Positions 1-46,186 of a stretch of 64,000 nucleotides of DNA are shown piece after piece; position 1 is the first letter of the stretch, and every line of letters starts with the position of its first letter. The translations under genes were made by a program, and so were the position numbers. The notes below the pieces were generated by a model. That model saw only the letters and a list, made by a program, of their open reading frames with translations. It was not told the origin of the DNA and did not search any database. This DNA is from Anas platyrhynchos. Taxonomy: Eukaryota; Chordata; Aves; Anseriformes; Anatidae. Location: the NCBI RefSeq assembly GCF_047663525.1, contig NC_092588.1, positions 48,973,501 through 49,037,500 of the forward strand, written 5' to 3'.

Positions 1-1176
1 GATTGGTCTATAAAGTTTTACGGTGCACAACAATTTCTGTAGTAACTGATTAAGCAAGCACATTCATAACCAGGCATGCAGGGTACATTAGTCTTCGTTG
101 CACGTGTTAGCAGCGTGATGGGTTCAGTGGACCACACACCACATATGAAGGTTTGTTGGTATAGCTGAAGTGGTTGATAAATGCTGAGCCTGCGTAGTTG
201 ACATTTTCTAGAGAAACAGCCATCAAAGCTTAGTGGAATGAGAACATAGAAGCAAACACTTGCTACATACACTGACCTCGACGTAAGCAGTGTACAAAGA
301 CCCTGCACTCTTAACAGACAGAAGCAGCACGATGGGCTATTTTTTAAAATTTAGTCTTGTCAGTGGAAGTGTGAGCTAATACAGGAATGACAGAGACAGG
401 CTACACTGGCTAGCAGAAGGAAAACCATCCACAGAGGCATCAGAGGCAACTGCACTCAGTTCTCTCAGCCTTGAAGTCAGACTTTGTCACAGTTGATAGC
501 TTAAGGGACACACCATTACCAAAAAGAATACATGTATAACTACAGATTGAGTGAAAAACAGCAAGAGAGTTCAAACTTTGTACAGATTTCCACAGAGGCT
601 GACAGAAGGGCAACAATACTCCTCAGGCATAAGAAAAGCAAAATACAATTGCACCATGCAAAAGATTACCCTTCTTAGGCAACCTGTTTTAAGAAACCAA
701 TTTTATATCCTAGGAGTTTGATTCTGCTTCGTTTTTATCATGCCAATTTCATTAAACAATGTGCTAATAATTCCTCTGGGCACCTGTGTTACACACTGGA
801 ATCACCAAACTAGGACCAGAGCAAACACGTGATAGAGGGGCTCGTTCCCCTGCCCAGGTGTTTGCAGTCATCATTCCACTTCCATACCACAAGCAATAAC
901 GTGGCACAAGACAGAGCTGCAGCAGGTTGATGGTTCAGTGACACGAGCACAGGCTAACTGATCCCGTCCAGGTGTGACCGACTCCCTGCAGCTGCAGCGT
1001 AATGAACGTTTGCCATTCCTGTATGTAACGCGTACCAAACATACGTGCAGGTTAATTAATGGCATCCACGTCACAACAATCCATGCACACGTCTGCCAGA
1101 AAGCTGAAATGCTGCACCAAGAAGAAGAAGGCTGGCATTACCACTAGTTAGTGCAAACTGCAGGTGTGGAGAACTG
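1..1176 (-). other. PRELID3A: Probable PRELID3A 3'UTR, continuing past the left edge
   Basis: This follows the PRELID3A stop codon on the minus strand. I find no AATAAA or ATTAAA in this orientation, only a weak TATAAA near 700. The short reading frames here are not supported as genes, and no repeat is recognised. Confidence 0.5.
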
Positions 1177-6294
<5,118 letters not shown>

Positions 6295-6378
6295 GGCCGG
6301 GGCGAATTCGGCTGCGGGCGGGCGCAGGGCAGCGCGCGCCGGCACCCAGCAGCCGGCGAGGGGGCGGGGCGGGGCGGG

Positions 6379-6386
6379 TGACGTCA
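6379..6386. promoter_or_regulatory. CRE (TGACGTCA), first copy
   Basis: A perfect palindromic CREB/ATF consensus in the context GGGTGACGTCACCCC. It is about 85 bp from the PRELID3A ATG and 199 bp from the AFG3L2 ATG. Confidence 0.75.
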
Positions 6387-6457
6387 CCCCCCGCGTGAAC
6401 CACGGCGGGGGGAGGGGGGGGGAGGAGGAGGAGGAGGGAGGCAAGCTGGCGGCGTGA

Positions 6458-6465
6458 TGACGTCA
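6458..6465. promoter_or_regulatory. CRE (TGACGTCA), second copy
   Basis: A second perfect palindromic CREB/ATF consensus in the context GATGACGTCACGCG, 79 bp from the first and 120 bp before the AFG3L2 ATG. Confidence 0.75.
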
Positions 6466-6540
6466 CGCGTCGCGCGCTGAGGGGGGGGGCGGGGCGAGGC
6501 GGCGGCTGTGGCGGCGGCGGAGGGGCCGGGGGGCGGTTGG

Positions 6541-6584
6541 CGGCCGTTAGGAGCCGTTAGGGCCGTTGGGAGCCGTTAGGGGCC
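6541..6584 (+). repeat. Four-unit CCGTTR array in the AFG3L2 5'UTR/core promoter
   Basis: Units CCGTTA, CCGTTA, CCGTTG and CCGTTA start at 6544, 6554, 6563 and 6573, 9-10 bp apart. The reverse complement YAACGG fits the Myb-site consensus. A similar array lies in the TUBB6 promoter. Confidence 0.7.
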
Positions 6585-29556
<22,972 letters not shown>

Positions 29557-30330
29557 CTGCAACATGTTCGGCGAGGCTGACTTGCACTCTGGAAGAGAAA
29601 GAAACTCACCTAGTTTGTACTTCCAAAACAAACAAATATTTATTCAACCAAACTGTATTAGGGATGGCTGGAAGAGTGGTGCCTGGTGATGAGACAAGGA
29701 TGTTCTGCTCCCGGCTTACATATGTGATATCATCAGTTCACTGGTAAAAGATGATCATCCTTCATTTGTCAGCTGAAGAAACATGCATTGGATTTGAGCT
29801 GCAGTGGAATGCCAGAACTGAACCTCTCAAACACAGAAACAGTTCAGATTCATGCACAAACTTTGTGGCACTGGTCTCTTTTTTTTCAAATGTATGTATG
29901 CTTATTTAAAAAAAAAAAAAAAAAACATTTTTGATTATTGATCTAAAATAGACCTGTATGTGACTCGTTTCCAAAGCAGAATCATACAAAATGCATTGTT
30001 GAATACTTGGCCAACAGTCTGATCTTAGAAAGCGCTAGCTTTGCAGAAAAGAACAGCTTTTTCATCTGACCCTTTTTCTCCCCGCCCCTGATTTTGATTT
30101 TAAAAAGAATTTGTTTACAGAGAACTGCCATGTAAGTTGACAGTGAAACTGAACACCTGCTTAAATATCTTAAAACGTACTCGTGGTTCAGTGTCCTTGA
30201 GTCTGAAACTTAGTTCGGCTCCTGCAGTTTTACTGGTCAGGTTTTTTTACAGAGTTCCGTAAGATATTGAACATATGAATGTGTTGTGTAAATACAGTTT
30301 GAGACAATAAAATCAGTACTTTTCTGAGCA
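29557..30330 (+). other. AFG3L2: AFG3L2 3'UTR
   Basis: Runs from the stop codon to just past the AATAAA at 30306-30311, about 770 nt. It contains an A-run of about 18 bases at 29908-29925, which could misprime oligo-dT cDNA. Confidence 0.8.
30306..30311 (+). terminator. AFG3L2: AFG3L2 polyadenylation signal AATAAA
   Basis: The first canonical AATAAA after the stop. It is followed within 25-40 bp by a T-rich stretch (about 30337-30350), the usual downstream element. Confidence 0.8.
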
Positions 30331-33300
30331 AAGTTTCTTTTTTTTTTTTTCCTTTTGATGATTTCTTGGTACAGAATTCAGTTTAGTACAAAATGACTGG
30401 AGCATAAAACTTTATTTGTGAGAACAATTTTGCTATCCTAATTTACCAAAACCAGCAGCCAAAGATACTAAATCTGACTGAGTGTCATATTGGTTTGCTG
30501 AACCAAAGGGCAATAATTTTCTCTGCCTAGTTTAGCACAGTTGTCTGAGCACAGCAATTGCCTCTGGTTTACCTGCTGCATGCCGAGGCTGTGCTAGTTA
30601 GAGAACTTGGCTGTTGAGAAGCTAACTGGCAGTCTCCCCCTCTTTAAAAAAAAAAAAAAGGGAGTGTGGGTGTGGGCTGTGTTGTTTTGTTTTTTATAAG
30701 GGAAGGAGAAGAAACAAAACCTCCGCTGGATAACAAATTATTCGAGGCTTAATCTGCCCTCTCAGTTGTAAGGGAATAATTAGTGACTGATTCCATCTGC
30801 ACGTTGCAACATGCTGGAAAGCGGTAGGGTGGTAAGGGGGAGGTGGAAGTGTCTATGAAAGGTCAGACATTAGCTCTTTGCTTGAGTTATTTGAAGTAAA
30901 TTGTTTATGGAAATCATTCTTTCAGGATTATTTTACTTTTTCATGATGAAGCTGTTGCCATCAGTGACGTTGCCTGGCTTGCAGTGAAGGGGAACAAGGG
31001 GCACAAGGTAAGGAGCAATTCAGGGTGTACTTACTGCACCTCTTTTAGTTGTTAAACAATGTTTCCGTGCGCTACTTTCGAATTTCTTGTTGCAGAATGC
31101 ACAACAAACAAGCAAATGTCCCAAATAAAACTAAACTTCAGTTCTTTCCTTACTGGAACCGAAGTTTAGAGTGACTGACTTACTGCTATAGTAAACTATT
31201 TTATGTCACAGAAGTGACTCAATGTCTGTGACTGAGGAAGCAAGACTGAGGGGTAGATTTACAAAGCTTTTATTAAACGTGAGTCATGAGACCCCTACTC
31301 CTTGAAAGAGAGAGACACCCCCACGAAAATTTGCAGTAACTTATACATGACTTGCAGCAGAACACTGGGCAAACACATCCCACCACTACTACGCTGCTCC
31401 TGGTGCTGCAGATCCCTGCCCTTTCCCTGCCCAGCAGAGCTCCCGGTGGCGCAGGGCAGGTGTCTGGACTTGGGCTGGCTCCAGCCCTCTGTTTATGCCT
31501 CCCCAAGGCCTTGCTCTTCTCCAAGGCTGCTTATCTCAGACCAGGGTTTGGGGTGTTTTTGTCACATAATCCGTTTGTTGCTCCTTGTACAGCCTGTGAA
31601 AGTGCTCAGGGGGTGTTTACAGCACTGGGTGCCTGACTTCTTGGTGGAACAGTTAACCCTTTCCTTGCATCTATAAACTTCAAATATGCTTGTATTTAAT
31701 TCCATGTGTTTTTTCCTCCCGTTTCCCATTAAGTGGAACTTTTTTCCCTTGTTTCTCATAGGCGATGTGCAGCCAGTGCTGAGGACTAAATGTGGTTATG
31801 ACTTAGAGGTCCCCATCCCATGTTTCCTCATTCCTTGTTTAGCCCCCAACCACCCCTAAAAATCAGGCACAAGCCATACCCAGCCACTCCAAAAATGCCC
31901 TAGCTGAATTCTTCTCAGTCTTTACCTGACTGTAAAAGAAACCCCTGCTCTCTGGGAAGTGTTACCCTACACCCTGTTTGTGCTGTCTGTGTAGAGTTTA
32001 AACTTCACTCTTCTCTAATTGTGGCGTGCAATTAGTAAGCCTCTGATACTGTTAGGGAGATGCAAGTTCCTTTGCCCCGTTTTCAGAGCATCAGCCTACT
32101 TTGTGTAGCCTCACCTCACTAAGTTTTCGTATTCTGTGCCAAAAGTGGCAGAAATTGACTGTGCTGGGATCTTGGAATCCAAACAAAGATAGCAAAGCCA
32201 ATTAAACTCTGCCCAACCTGCTCCTTTAAAGAGGACTCTTAGCCTACAACTGCAAGGCTTCAAGTGGTTTAGCTTAAATCCAGAAAATCAAGTTTAGTCT
32301 GTGCTGTGGCTGCTAATAAAGGCAGATTATTTTTGTTTGCAAACGCAGCGCAGTGCTGCTTCAACTAGCAGGGGCTTGTGCAGCACGAGGGGAGCCACCG
32401 CCTTCCCTGGTCCTCCTGCTGCTAGACCCGTGCCCTCTCCCGGCCTTGCCCCTGTTCCCAAGGGGTCACTGCCCTTTCCTAAGAGATTTGTATCCTCAGA
32501 GATAACATGCAAGAGAGGAAAGGGAGAAAAACGAGCTCAGGAGGGGAAAAATCAAGCGCCTATGGGAGCTTGGCCCAGGCAGCACATGCAGAAAGGAAGG
32601 CTGCTGGGGACTAGGTCGGAAAAACAGCAGGGAATTGAAAAACAAAAGTGGGGAATGTGGAAAAGACAAACAAAGCCAGGCGTGGCTCAGCAGGTACAGT
32701 TCAAAATAAGAGAAGTTCCAAAGTAAAGAGCAGAAACTTGCTTGAAAGGAAACGCAACTGAAGGAAATGTCCAGCAAACCTATTAATGAAAGAGATGGCT
32801 GGTTTGTGTCAAAAAATAGGAAGGTGATTAGAAAGATGCTTGAGTGAAAAGGAACAGGAAACCTTCTGGCTTCCCGGGGCTCTTACTGCTCTCATGCAAG
32901 CTGGTCCTCTGGTGATGTTCCTAGTACAGGATGCTGGGTCATAAGGGTGCTTTTGGTTGTTTTTTTCTTTGCTAAAATCACATGCAAGAGCTGTCTCCTT
33001 TTTTTTTTTTCCCCTCTAAAGGTGGCATTAAGTTGCCTCCCTCGTCGCAATACGTTCTAGAAAGCCTCATCCAACGGTTGCAAGTAAACACGTGTAAAAG
33101 AATGACTGAGTCAAACCAGGAGCCGGGGACGTTGCAAACTTGGCTTCCACAGGTTCTGGGTGGAATTCTGGCTTGAGCCCATGTAGGAAAAACAAGAGGC
33201 TGGCTCACTAAGCAAACACTCAGTTATTCAGGATCTCTGAGATCCCTGGCATTTTTAAAGTATTAACTTTTTAAAAATTAATTTTATTAATATTACCAGA

Positions 33301-34340
33301 ATTTATGGCCGAGACCTAGTAATGAATTCTGTGTGACAATGAAACAAGGTTCCAGAAGCTAAGAGATGGCTGCTCCTACCTCACTCGAAGAAGCTGGGCT
33401 ACGGCTTCTATGTGTCCTTGATGAAAATTCGGTTTGTTCCAGCTGTGTATGGAACAAAACTGAGCCGACATCTTCTGCTTACACGATAAACAGTTACACA
33501 GCTCAGGCACTTTACAGTCTTATTCCCCGAATCCCTAACAAAAGATCACCTCTTTAGGATCCTTGGAAATTATGCTTGTAAAGTGCCTTTTTAAGTATTG
33601 AGCAACGCCATTGCTTAGAAAGTGCTTCAGAAGGCGAGAAGACAAAGAGCAAAGAGTTCCTGAAACACATGAAGTTTGGATTTCCACAGGGTTTTTCCTT
33701 TGTTTGCTTGTTTTGTTGCCTAGAAACTGACCTAAATAAGACTCTCCGTGTAGACAGAGTGTTCTGGTGGAGGCTCTCTGATGGAGAAGGGCTGTTTAAT
33801 TGATACGACCAGAAGCACAAAGCATGCGTGAAGAGTGGATACCCAACGGTCCTTCTGTCAAGGCGGCAAGCCAGTGCGGTAAGACAGAGACCTTTCGGGT
33901 TGAGCTGCCGTGTAAGCAGATTAGCTGCTGTTTATCTTTCATTTTGCCAGCTGTTTTGAGTATCATAAATACTTTTATCTGTACTTCAACCTCAGGCTAC
34001 CCAGTGATTTGAACAAGTTTTGGTTACGAGATGTCCACAGCACCCCTAGGGGTGGTGAACTAAACCCGGGTAGAGCGCTGCAGCAGCATGCAGCCCCTCT
34101 CCCACCACCTTCCCTGGAGCATCTGACTTTGGGGCAAGGTGGAGTGGAGACAGGCACCAGAACCACCATCAGCTGCTGCCAGTTTACACCCCACAGGTCC
34201 TTAATGCCCATTCCCCCAATGGACGGATTTCGTTCATGTAATCCACGACTACCCAGCAACAAGTGATGAAGCCACACAGCTCAGCTCCAGCCTGCAGCTC
34301 ACTTGGTATTCATACAGCACTGACCGCCCAAAACACTTTT
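30331..34340. other. Tail-to-tail intergenic spacer between AFG3L2 and TUBB6
   Basis: About 4 kb between the two convergent 3' ends. It holds an A-run near 30646-30658, an LTR-like segment at about 31205-31840 and a GC-richer patch at 32300-32730. Open frames there, up to 141 codons, look compositional and resemble no family I know. Confidence 0.6.
31205..31840 (-). mobile_element. LTR-like segment (probable solo LTR of an endogenous retrovirus), ends uncertain
   Basis: Read on the minus strand the segment has an LTR-like order: a GC-rich upstream part, then AATAAA (TTTATT at 31269-31274), then about 50 bp ending near CTCAGTCACAGACA. It contrasts in composition with its surroundings. Neither termini nor a target-site duplication could be fixed, and no internal retroviral gene is adjacent. 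Confidence 0.4.
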
Positions 34341-34360
34341 GCTTGAGCATACTAATCTTC

Positions 34361-34447
34361 TTTATTCCGTTTTTAGAGAATTCGAGTCAAATGCCATCAT
34401 TAATACTTACTGTACAGAAACATTAACAGCTTTTTCTTCTTTTTATT
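34361..34447 (-). terminator. TUBB6: TUBB6 candidate polyadenylation signals
   Basis: Two minus-strand AATAAA hexamers follow the stop: 34442-34447 and 34361-34366, giving 3'UTRs of about 490 or 575 nt. Which is used cannot be told. Confidence 0.6.
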
Positions 34448-34914
34448 ATCAGTAAATTTTTGTTCCTGGCAGTTCAGTATTGTACATTCAGTACAGAATG
34501 AATACTTCAAACCCACAAGATTTTCTTACTCAAAATTGGATGAGAATAGTGCAGCTCCATTTGGTAGATATTCATGCGGAATTTTACTTCTTCTCTTGTA
34601 CAACTTTATGGAAGACGAATTTGTTTGGAAAAAAAAGATCCCAAACTAGCACTCTGTGTTCAGACTCCTAGGCCAAAGTCTTAACCGAATGCCTTACATT
34701 TGTCTCATGAACAGAAATAGCCTGATTTTCAGAAACACTGAATGTCCTCAGTTCCCAGGGACCTCAATGTACTCAGAAGAGCACCGCCACGAGCATCTGA
34801 GACTCATGTTTCTTTTTTCTTTTTTTTTTTGAAGCCTAGATACAGATTTATAAGCCTAATTATTACAAATCCAGATGTGAGAGTTTGGCCTGGAAAACAG
34901 CATACCTAATTTCT
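34361..34914 (-). other. TUBB6: TUBB6 3'UTR
   Basis: Interval between the TUBB6 stop and the more distal of two AATAAA signals. No other element is recognised. Confidence 0.65.
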
Positions 34915-42206
<7,292 letters not shown>

Positions 42207-42291
42207 GGCGACGGCCGCCCCCAGCCCCGGCACGATCGCCTCAGCCTCGCCCAGCCCTGCCCTGCCCGGCTCTGCCCCCCGCAGGCGGCGC

Positions 42292-42297
42292 TTTATG
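42292..42297 (-). promoter_or_regulatory. TUBB6: TATA-like CATAAA of TUBB6
   Basis: Minus-strand context GCCCATAAAGCG, at a plausible distance to give a 5'UTR of about 60 nt. It deviates from TATAAA at the first base. Confidence 0.55.
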
Positions 42298-42345
42298 GGC
42301 TCCGAGGCGGCGCGGACCCCCCCTCCCCACACCCCTCCGCCCGCC

Positions 42346-42373
42346 CAACGGCTGCCTAACGGCCGCCCAACGG
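42346..42373 (+). repeat. Three YAACGG sites at exact 11-bp spacing
   Basis: CAACGG, TAACGG and CAACGG start at 42346, 42357 and 42368 on the plus strand, 50-80 bp upstream of the TATA-like box of TUBB6. They fit the Myb consensus and resemble the CCGTTR array at AFG3L2. Confidence 0.75.
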
Positions 42374-42600
42374 CCGCCCCCGTCCCGGCCATGGCTCGGC
42401 CCCCGCTGAGGCGGGAGGTGGGGGGGGAAAGGGCTCGGCAGGGGCGCTAAGGAGATTTTTTGGAGCAACCTCCCAAAAAGCTCGTGTGGCCGCAAGAGCA
42501 TGCCCTGCAAGATGCATGGCTTGAGTAGCTTGGTTTTTAATGCAAAGGGAGGCTCCCTGCTCCCTCCAGACAGGAAACGAGTTCCCAGAACTGCTGTGAC

Positions 42601-42656
42601 CCCTTTAGGGATCTTAAAATCCCCTTAGGGATCCTTTAAGATCCCTTTAGGGATCC
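42601..42656. repeat. Direct repeats of CCCTTTAGGGATC
   Basis: Three near-identical units at about 42601-42613, 42621-42633 and 42643-42655 are separated by AT-rich spacers that include reverse-oriented GATCC-like pieces. Confidence 0.8.
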
Positions 42657-43157
42657 CTGTTTCATGATTTCCCAGCCTGGCTGGCTTGGCTGTCCATTTT
42701 AATATCCCTGTGACTCTTCGGTGGAAAGCCACTTCCAGTGCCCCTTAGATAGCCTGTCCTGATACACAGCCCTGGCATTCATCTATCCCTGCGCATCCCT
42801 ACTGCCTGAACACAGCTCTCTGGTTGTGCAAGACCAGCCCCAAGGCCACAGTTGCAGAACCTCACTCATGTTTTAAAAGAATTTGTTTTAAGCATTATGT
42901 TTTAAGCATTAAAGAAACACGTTAGGATGAAGGTGACCCAGCTGGAATCCTCCAGGACGAAAATCTTGGGTGCTCCCTCCAGTCTGAACACAGTTACAAT
43001 AAGCCCAATAGATTAATATATGACCCCTAAATAACCCCAAATCTATACGAAGATTTGTACATCTGGCAGGCCTCCTCTTTTCTACCTGCCCCTATGCTGC
43101 TGTGACATGACTGATATCAGCTAGACCATGCACTCTGGGCACCAAACTTGCTTTTCC

Positions 43158-43669
43158 CTAAGTGTTTTTCAGTGGAGCTAGCAGTTTCTTGCAGATGACC
43201 TCTGAGCAGCCCACAAACATCACGCTAGGCTGAGTCAAATGCCTTTCTGACATCCATGAAGCAGCTGGAGGATCAGCGCGTTTGCCTTGCAAGCAGTCAG
43301 CACCACAGGATTGGATACTATGTGCCTTTTTCTCTGCAGAAGGACTCAAATAAATGTCCTTCTGTCTGTGATCTGCATTTTTGGAAGAGATCCATGAGCA
43401 AGTCATTTGCTCAGTAGCCTGCTTATTGAGGTCATCTTGGGCTCTGCTTGAGTCTATATGTCCTTGAATATGCCTTCAGGCCTGGCTTTCCCCATGCTTT
43501 GCAGATCCTTTAATACACCGTTGTGTCTCATACTTGCCATCAGAGCATTGTATCTTGTTAGGATCATTTCTGCTAGTATGCCACTTCCAAAAGTCAGTCT
43601 CTGGATTGCTCTCTCCACCAATCCAGTATGTCTGTCATCTGGGCTTTGCTTCTTACTAATCTCAGTCAA
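43158..43669 (-). other. Two adjacent open frames, possible decayed coding insert (unrecognised)
   Basis: Minus-strand frames of 71 codons (43454-43669; includes RLTFGSGILAEMILTRYN) and 82 codons or more (43158-43406; includes SWISSKNADHRQKDIYL) lie end to end in different frames. Their residue mix looks more protein-like than most chance frames here. I do not recognise a family; chance is a live alternative. Confidence 0.2.
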
Positions 43670-43970
43670 GGACAGATTAATACCCCTTCTGTTAATCAGG
43701 CACAGCTATCAGCTATGAAATCCACCTGTGGAAGACCTGCATGAATAAGGACTTTCAACTTTAAACCCTGTGTGCAAGAGCAGCATTAGGCTTCTCAGTG
43801 TCAAGCTATCCTGCATTCTGATGGCAGGATCTCAGATCATTCCTATAACCATTACAACACTGGAATTAGGATTTTTAAAACAGGTTTACTCTCGTGGCAC
43901 AAAAGAGCCTAGGCATAGTTCAAGAACCTGCTACGTTAAGTGGTATTACGACATAAAACCAAAAGGTAGT

Positions 43971-44797
43971 TGTTAGGGTTGCCAAATTTGCTAGCTGGAT
44001 AGAGGTGCAGCTTGCCACAGCTCGATGCCACTAGCGCAAGTCCAGCTAGTGGAGAGACTGAGTGTGTGTTCCCAATGGGCACACACACATCCCACACCTA
44101 TACACACACATGTCCAGCCACACCAATTGGCATGAACAGAAAAGCCTCTTACATTGCTCTCCAGCATGGCCTGGCTTGATTTTTACTGGTGAACACACTG
44201 ACACACAGGCCCATACAATGTGCGTGCACTCTGGTCTCTTCAGGTTCTGGCAGCACAGACACAAAAGCCCCTGTGTCCTGTGGCCCCTACTCCAATTGCT
44301 GACACCACACACACATACAAGGGGAATGGAGGGTCCCCTGGCCCAGGAGAATAATCAAAATAGAGTTTAATGAGACAAGCCAGGCTGAGGTGATGAGTAC
44401 AGGGCATAGCCAGACAAGACTTTTTACACCCAGTGGGTCCATTTTAACCCCTAATCCTTTTATTTTTCCATGCTTGTTACTCACCAAACCTTCCCCTCCG
44501 GCCCCTCATTTCGCTACCTCTGACTCCTCCTTTCAGCATTCCCTGGTAAGTCTTGTATGACCCCACAGCCTCTGCTCCCCTGCATTCCCTACTGAGTCCC
44601 ATACCCCCAGGCAGCAAGGCCCAGGAGCACAGCGAGCCTCTCCCATTGACTCACAGTGATGGGTGTCACACCCGGCCCATGGGCTGATCCCTCTCTGGGA
44701 GGAGTCGGGGCCAAGGCTCCTTTTCCATGGGTATATTATTGGGGTTCCCCCACCTGCCATTGTTCTTAAGATAAGCCTTTAATCCCATAACCCAACA
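43971..44797 (-). mobile_element. Solo LTR of an endogenous retrovirus, 827 bp
   Basis: On the minus strand the element starts TGTTGGGTTATGG and ends GCAACCCTAACA, so its ends form an imperfect inverted repeat with TG...CA termini. A TATA-like stretch (plus-strand GTATATTATT at 44731) is followed by AATAAA (44459-44464) and ATTAAA (44366-44371). The five bases flanking it are GTAGT on the low side and GCAGC on the high side, a plausible 5-bp target duplication decayed by two transitions. No primer-binding site, polypurine tract or retroviral gene flanks it, so it is solo. Family not named. Confidence 0.75.
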
Positions 44798-46084
44798 GCA
44801 GCCTTCTGAATCAAATCATAGTTTTAGATTGAAAATAGGGAGAAAAATATATATAGACTTATGTAGGCCAGTGAAGGGGTAAAAGAAGCAGTAAGACTAC
44901 TGCAGTAGAGCCCTTAGTCCACACGTATGTACCAGCAAGTGGCTGTCTTCTTCAGAAGGTTCATCTGCAGTTGGTCCAATGTCCTTCAGAGGCCGAAGCT
45001 TCAGCCAGTTTCCCACGCATACAAAGCAACCAAGTGAAATGAACCTCAGACTATGGAATTGTCAGCGGTGAGCAAGTTTACCCAGAGTATTTGCATCTCA
45101 CTTTAACACATTTTAAAACCATTTAAATATGTTCTCATATTCAGTCAGGCCTGAACCAACCTGCAGCTTCCCTGTGTTTTATTGCTAGTAATCTGAAAAG
45201 AAGCAACACCCATTTCTTGGTCACTGAATGTAAATGTCCCTTTGAATCCTTTTCATCCGAGCTGGTGTTTACTTAGCAGTTCAGCTGACTTTGGAGGTGC
45301 AGTTGCCATTATAACATGCATCTTCAAAAGCCTGCATTCTCTTTAAGTCTTCGTAGGCTTGGTCCAGGATTTTTAAAGGCACTTAGGTGTTTCAAAATCC
45401 TACCCTGAGCTTAACTGCCACGGCTTGCTTATGGATGTGTTTTAAAACCCAGTAAGTGCCTCTGGAAGTTTAAGGCACCTAAAAGTCTAAGGATTTCTTT
45501 CTAGGTGCTTCATCTGACCGAGTCCACAAGGTTCATTCTATAAATAGACTAACATAAGAACACAATGTAAATTCTCTGAAATGGATTTTTACATGATATC
45601 TTTTCCCAAGTGAGGAAGCAAAATATTAAATAGGTAAAGAGGTCCATGCTTATGTTTTAGGGAGTGCCACGACCCTTTATGACAGAAAGGATGTGGATTA
45701 AGGAACATCTGGCTGCTAGGCCAAGTCTGGATTAGTTTGAGATTAGTTTGAGGCTGGTGTAAGCCTAGAACAGTTCATCTCCACTGAACAGTTCTTTGGT
45801 GCTCCAATGTGATGGGCAGAGAGAGCCCAGGTGGTTCCTAACTCCTGGTAGTCAGTGCTGACAAGGATCTTAGCAGTCAGTCCTAGCAGCGGTATCACAG
45901 AGTAACAGCAAATGAAATCCTTATATTACTCATGTGGGAGATCCAGCTTTCACAAAAAGAGCTGCATGCCCTCATGGTCCAGACAAAATGTGGGGTTGTA
46001 TGGAGCTGCAGACCCTTGAGTGTCCTCAGCTTACACCTTTCACAAGCTGAAGATGGAAATGGAGCCCTACAAGGTGATGAATGT

Positions 46085-46186
46085 GGATGCGGCGCATAGG
46101 GACACAGTTTGGTGGCAGTGTTAGGTTGATGGTTGGATTTGATGATCCTAAGGGTGCTTTCCAACCTAAATGAGTCTATGATTCTA
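46085..46186 (+). mobile_element. CR1 LINE 3' end
   Basis: Ends GGTTGGATTTGATGATCC, CTTTCCAACCTAAATGAG, then TCTATGATTCTATGG, the octamer-repeat tail of CR1. The 5' limit is uncertain and the element may begin near 45895. Confidence 0.92.

Larger units (their letters stand above)
6295..6584. promoter_or_regulatory. Bidirectional core promoter, PRELID3A (-) / AFG3L2 (+)
   Basis: Only 290 bp separate the two start codons, so both 5'UTRs and the core promoter must fit here. It contains GC boxes, two perfect palindromic cAMP-response elements (6379-6386 and 6458-6465), a GAG-rich run near 6420-6436 and a four-unit CCGTTR array just before the AFG3L2 ATG. Transcription start positions are not determined. 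Confidence 0.85.
42451..43970. other. Intergenic region upstream of TUBB6
   Basis: Contains a short direct-repeat cluster at 42601-42656 and two adjacent minus-strand open frames at 43158-43669. No gene is recognised. Confidence 0.6.

Noticed and set aside
32301..32726. 141-codon plus-strand frame in the AFG3L2-TUBB6 spacer
   Set aside because: No recognised motif, Pro/Lys-rich composition, and no convincing promoter or splice context.
42601..42656. TTAGGG-containing units as interstitial telomere repeat
   Set aside because: The hexamers are not in tandem; they are part of a 13-bp unit with spacers.
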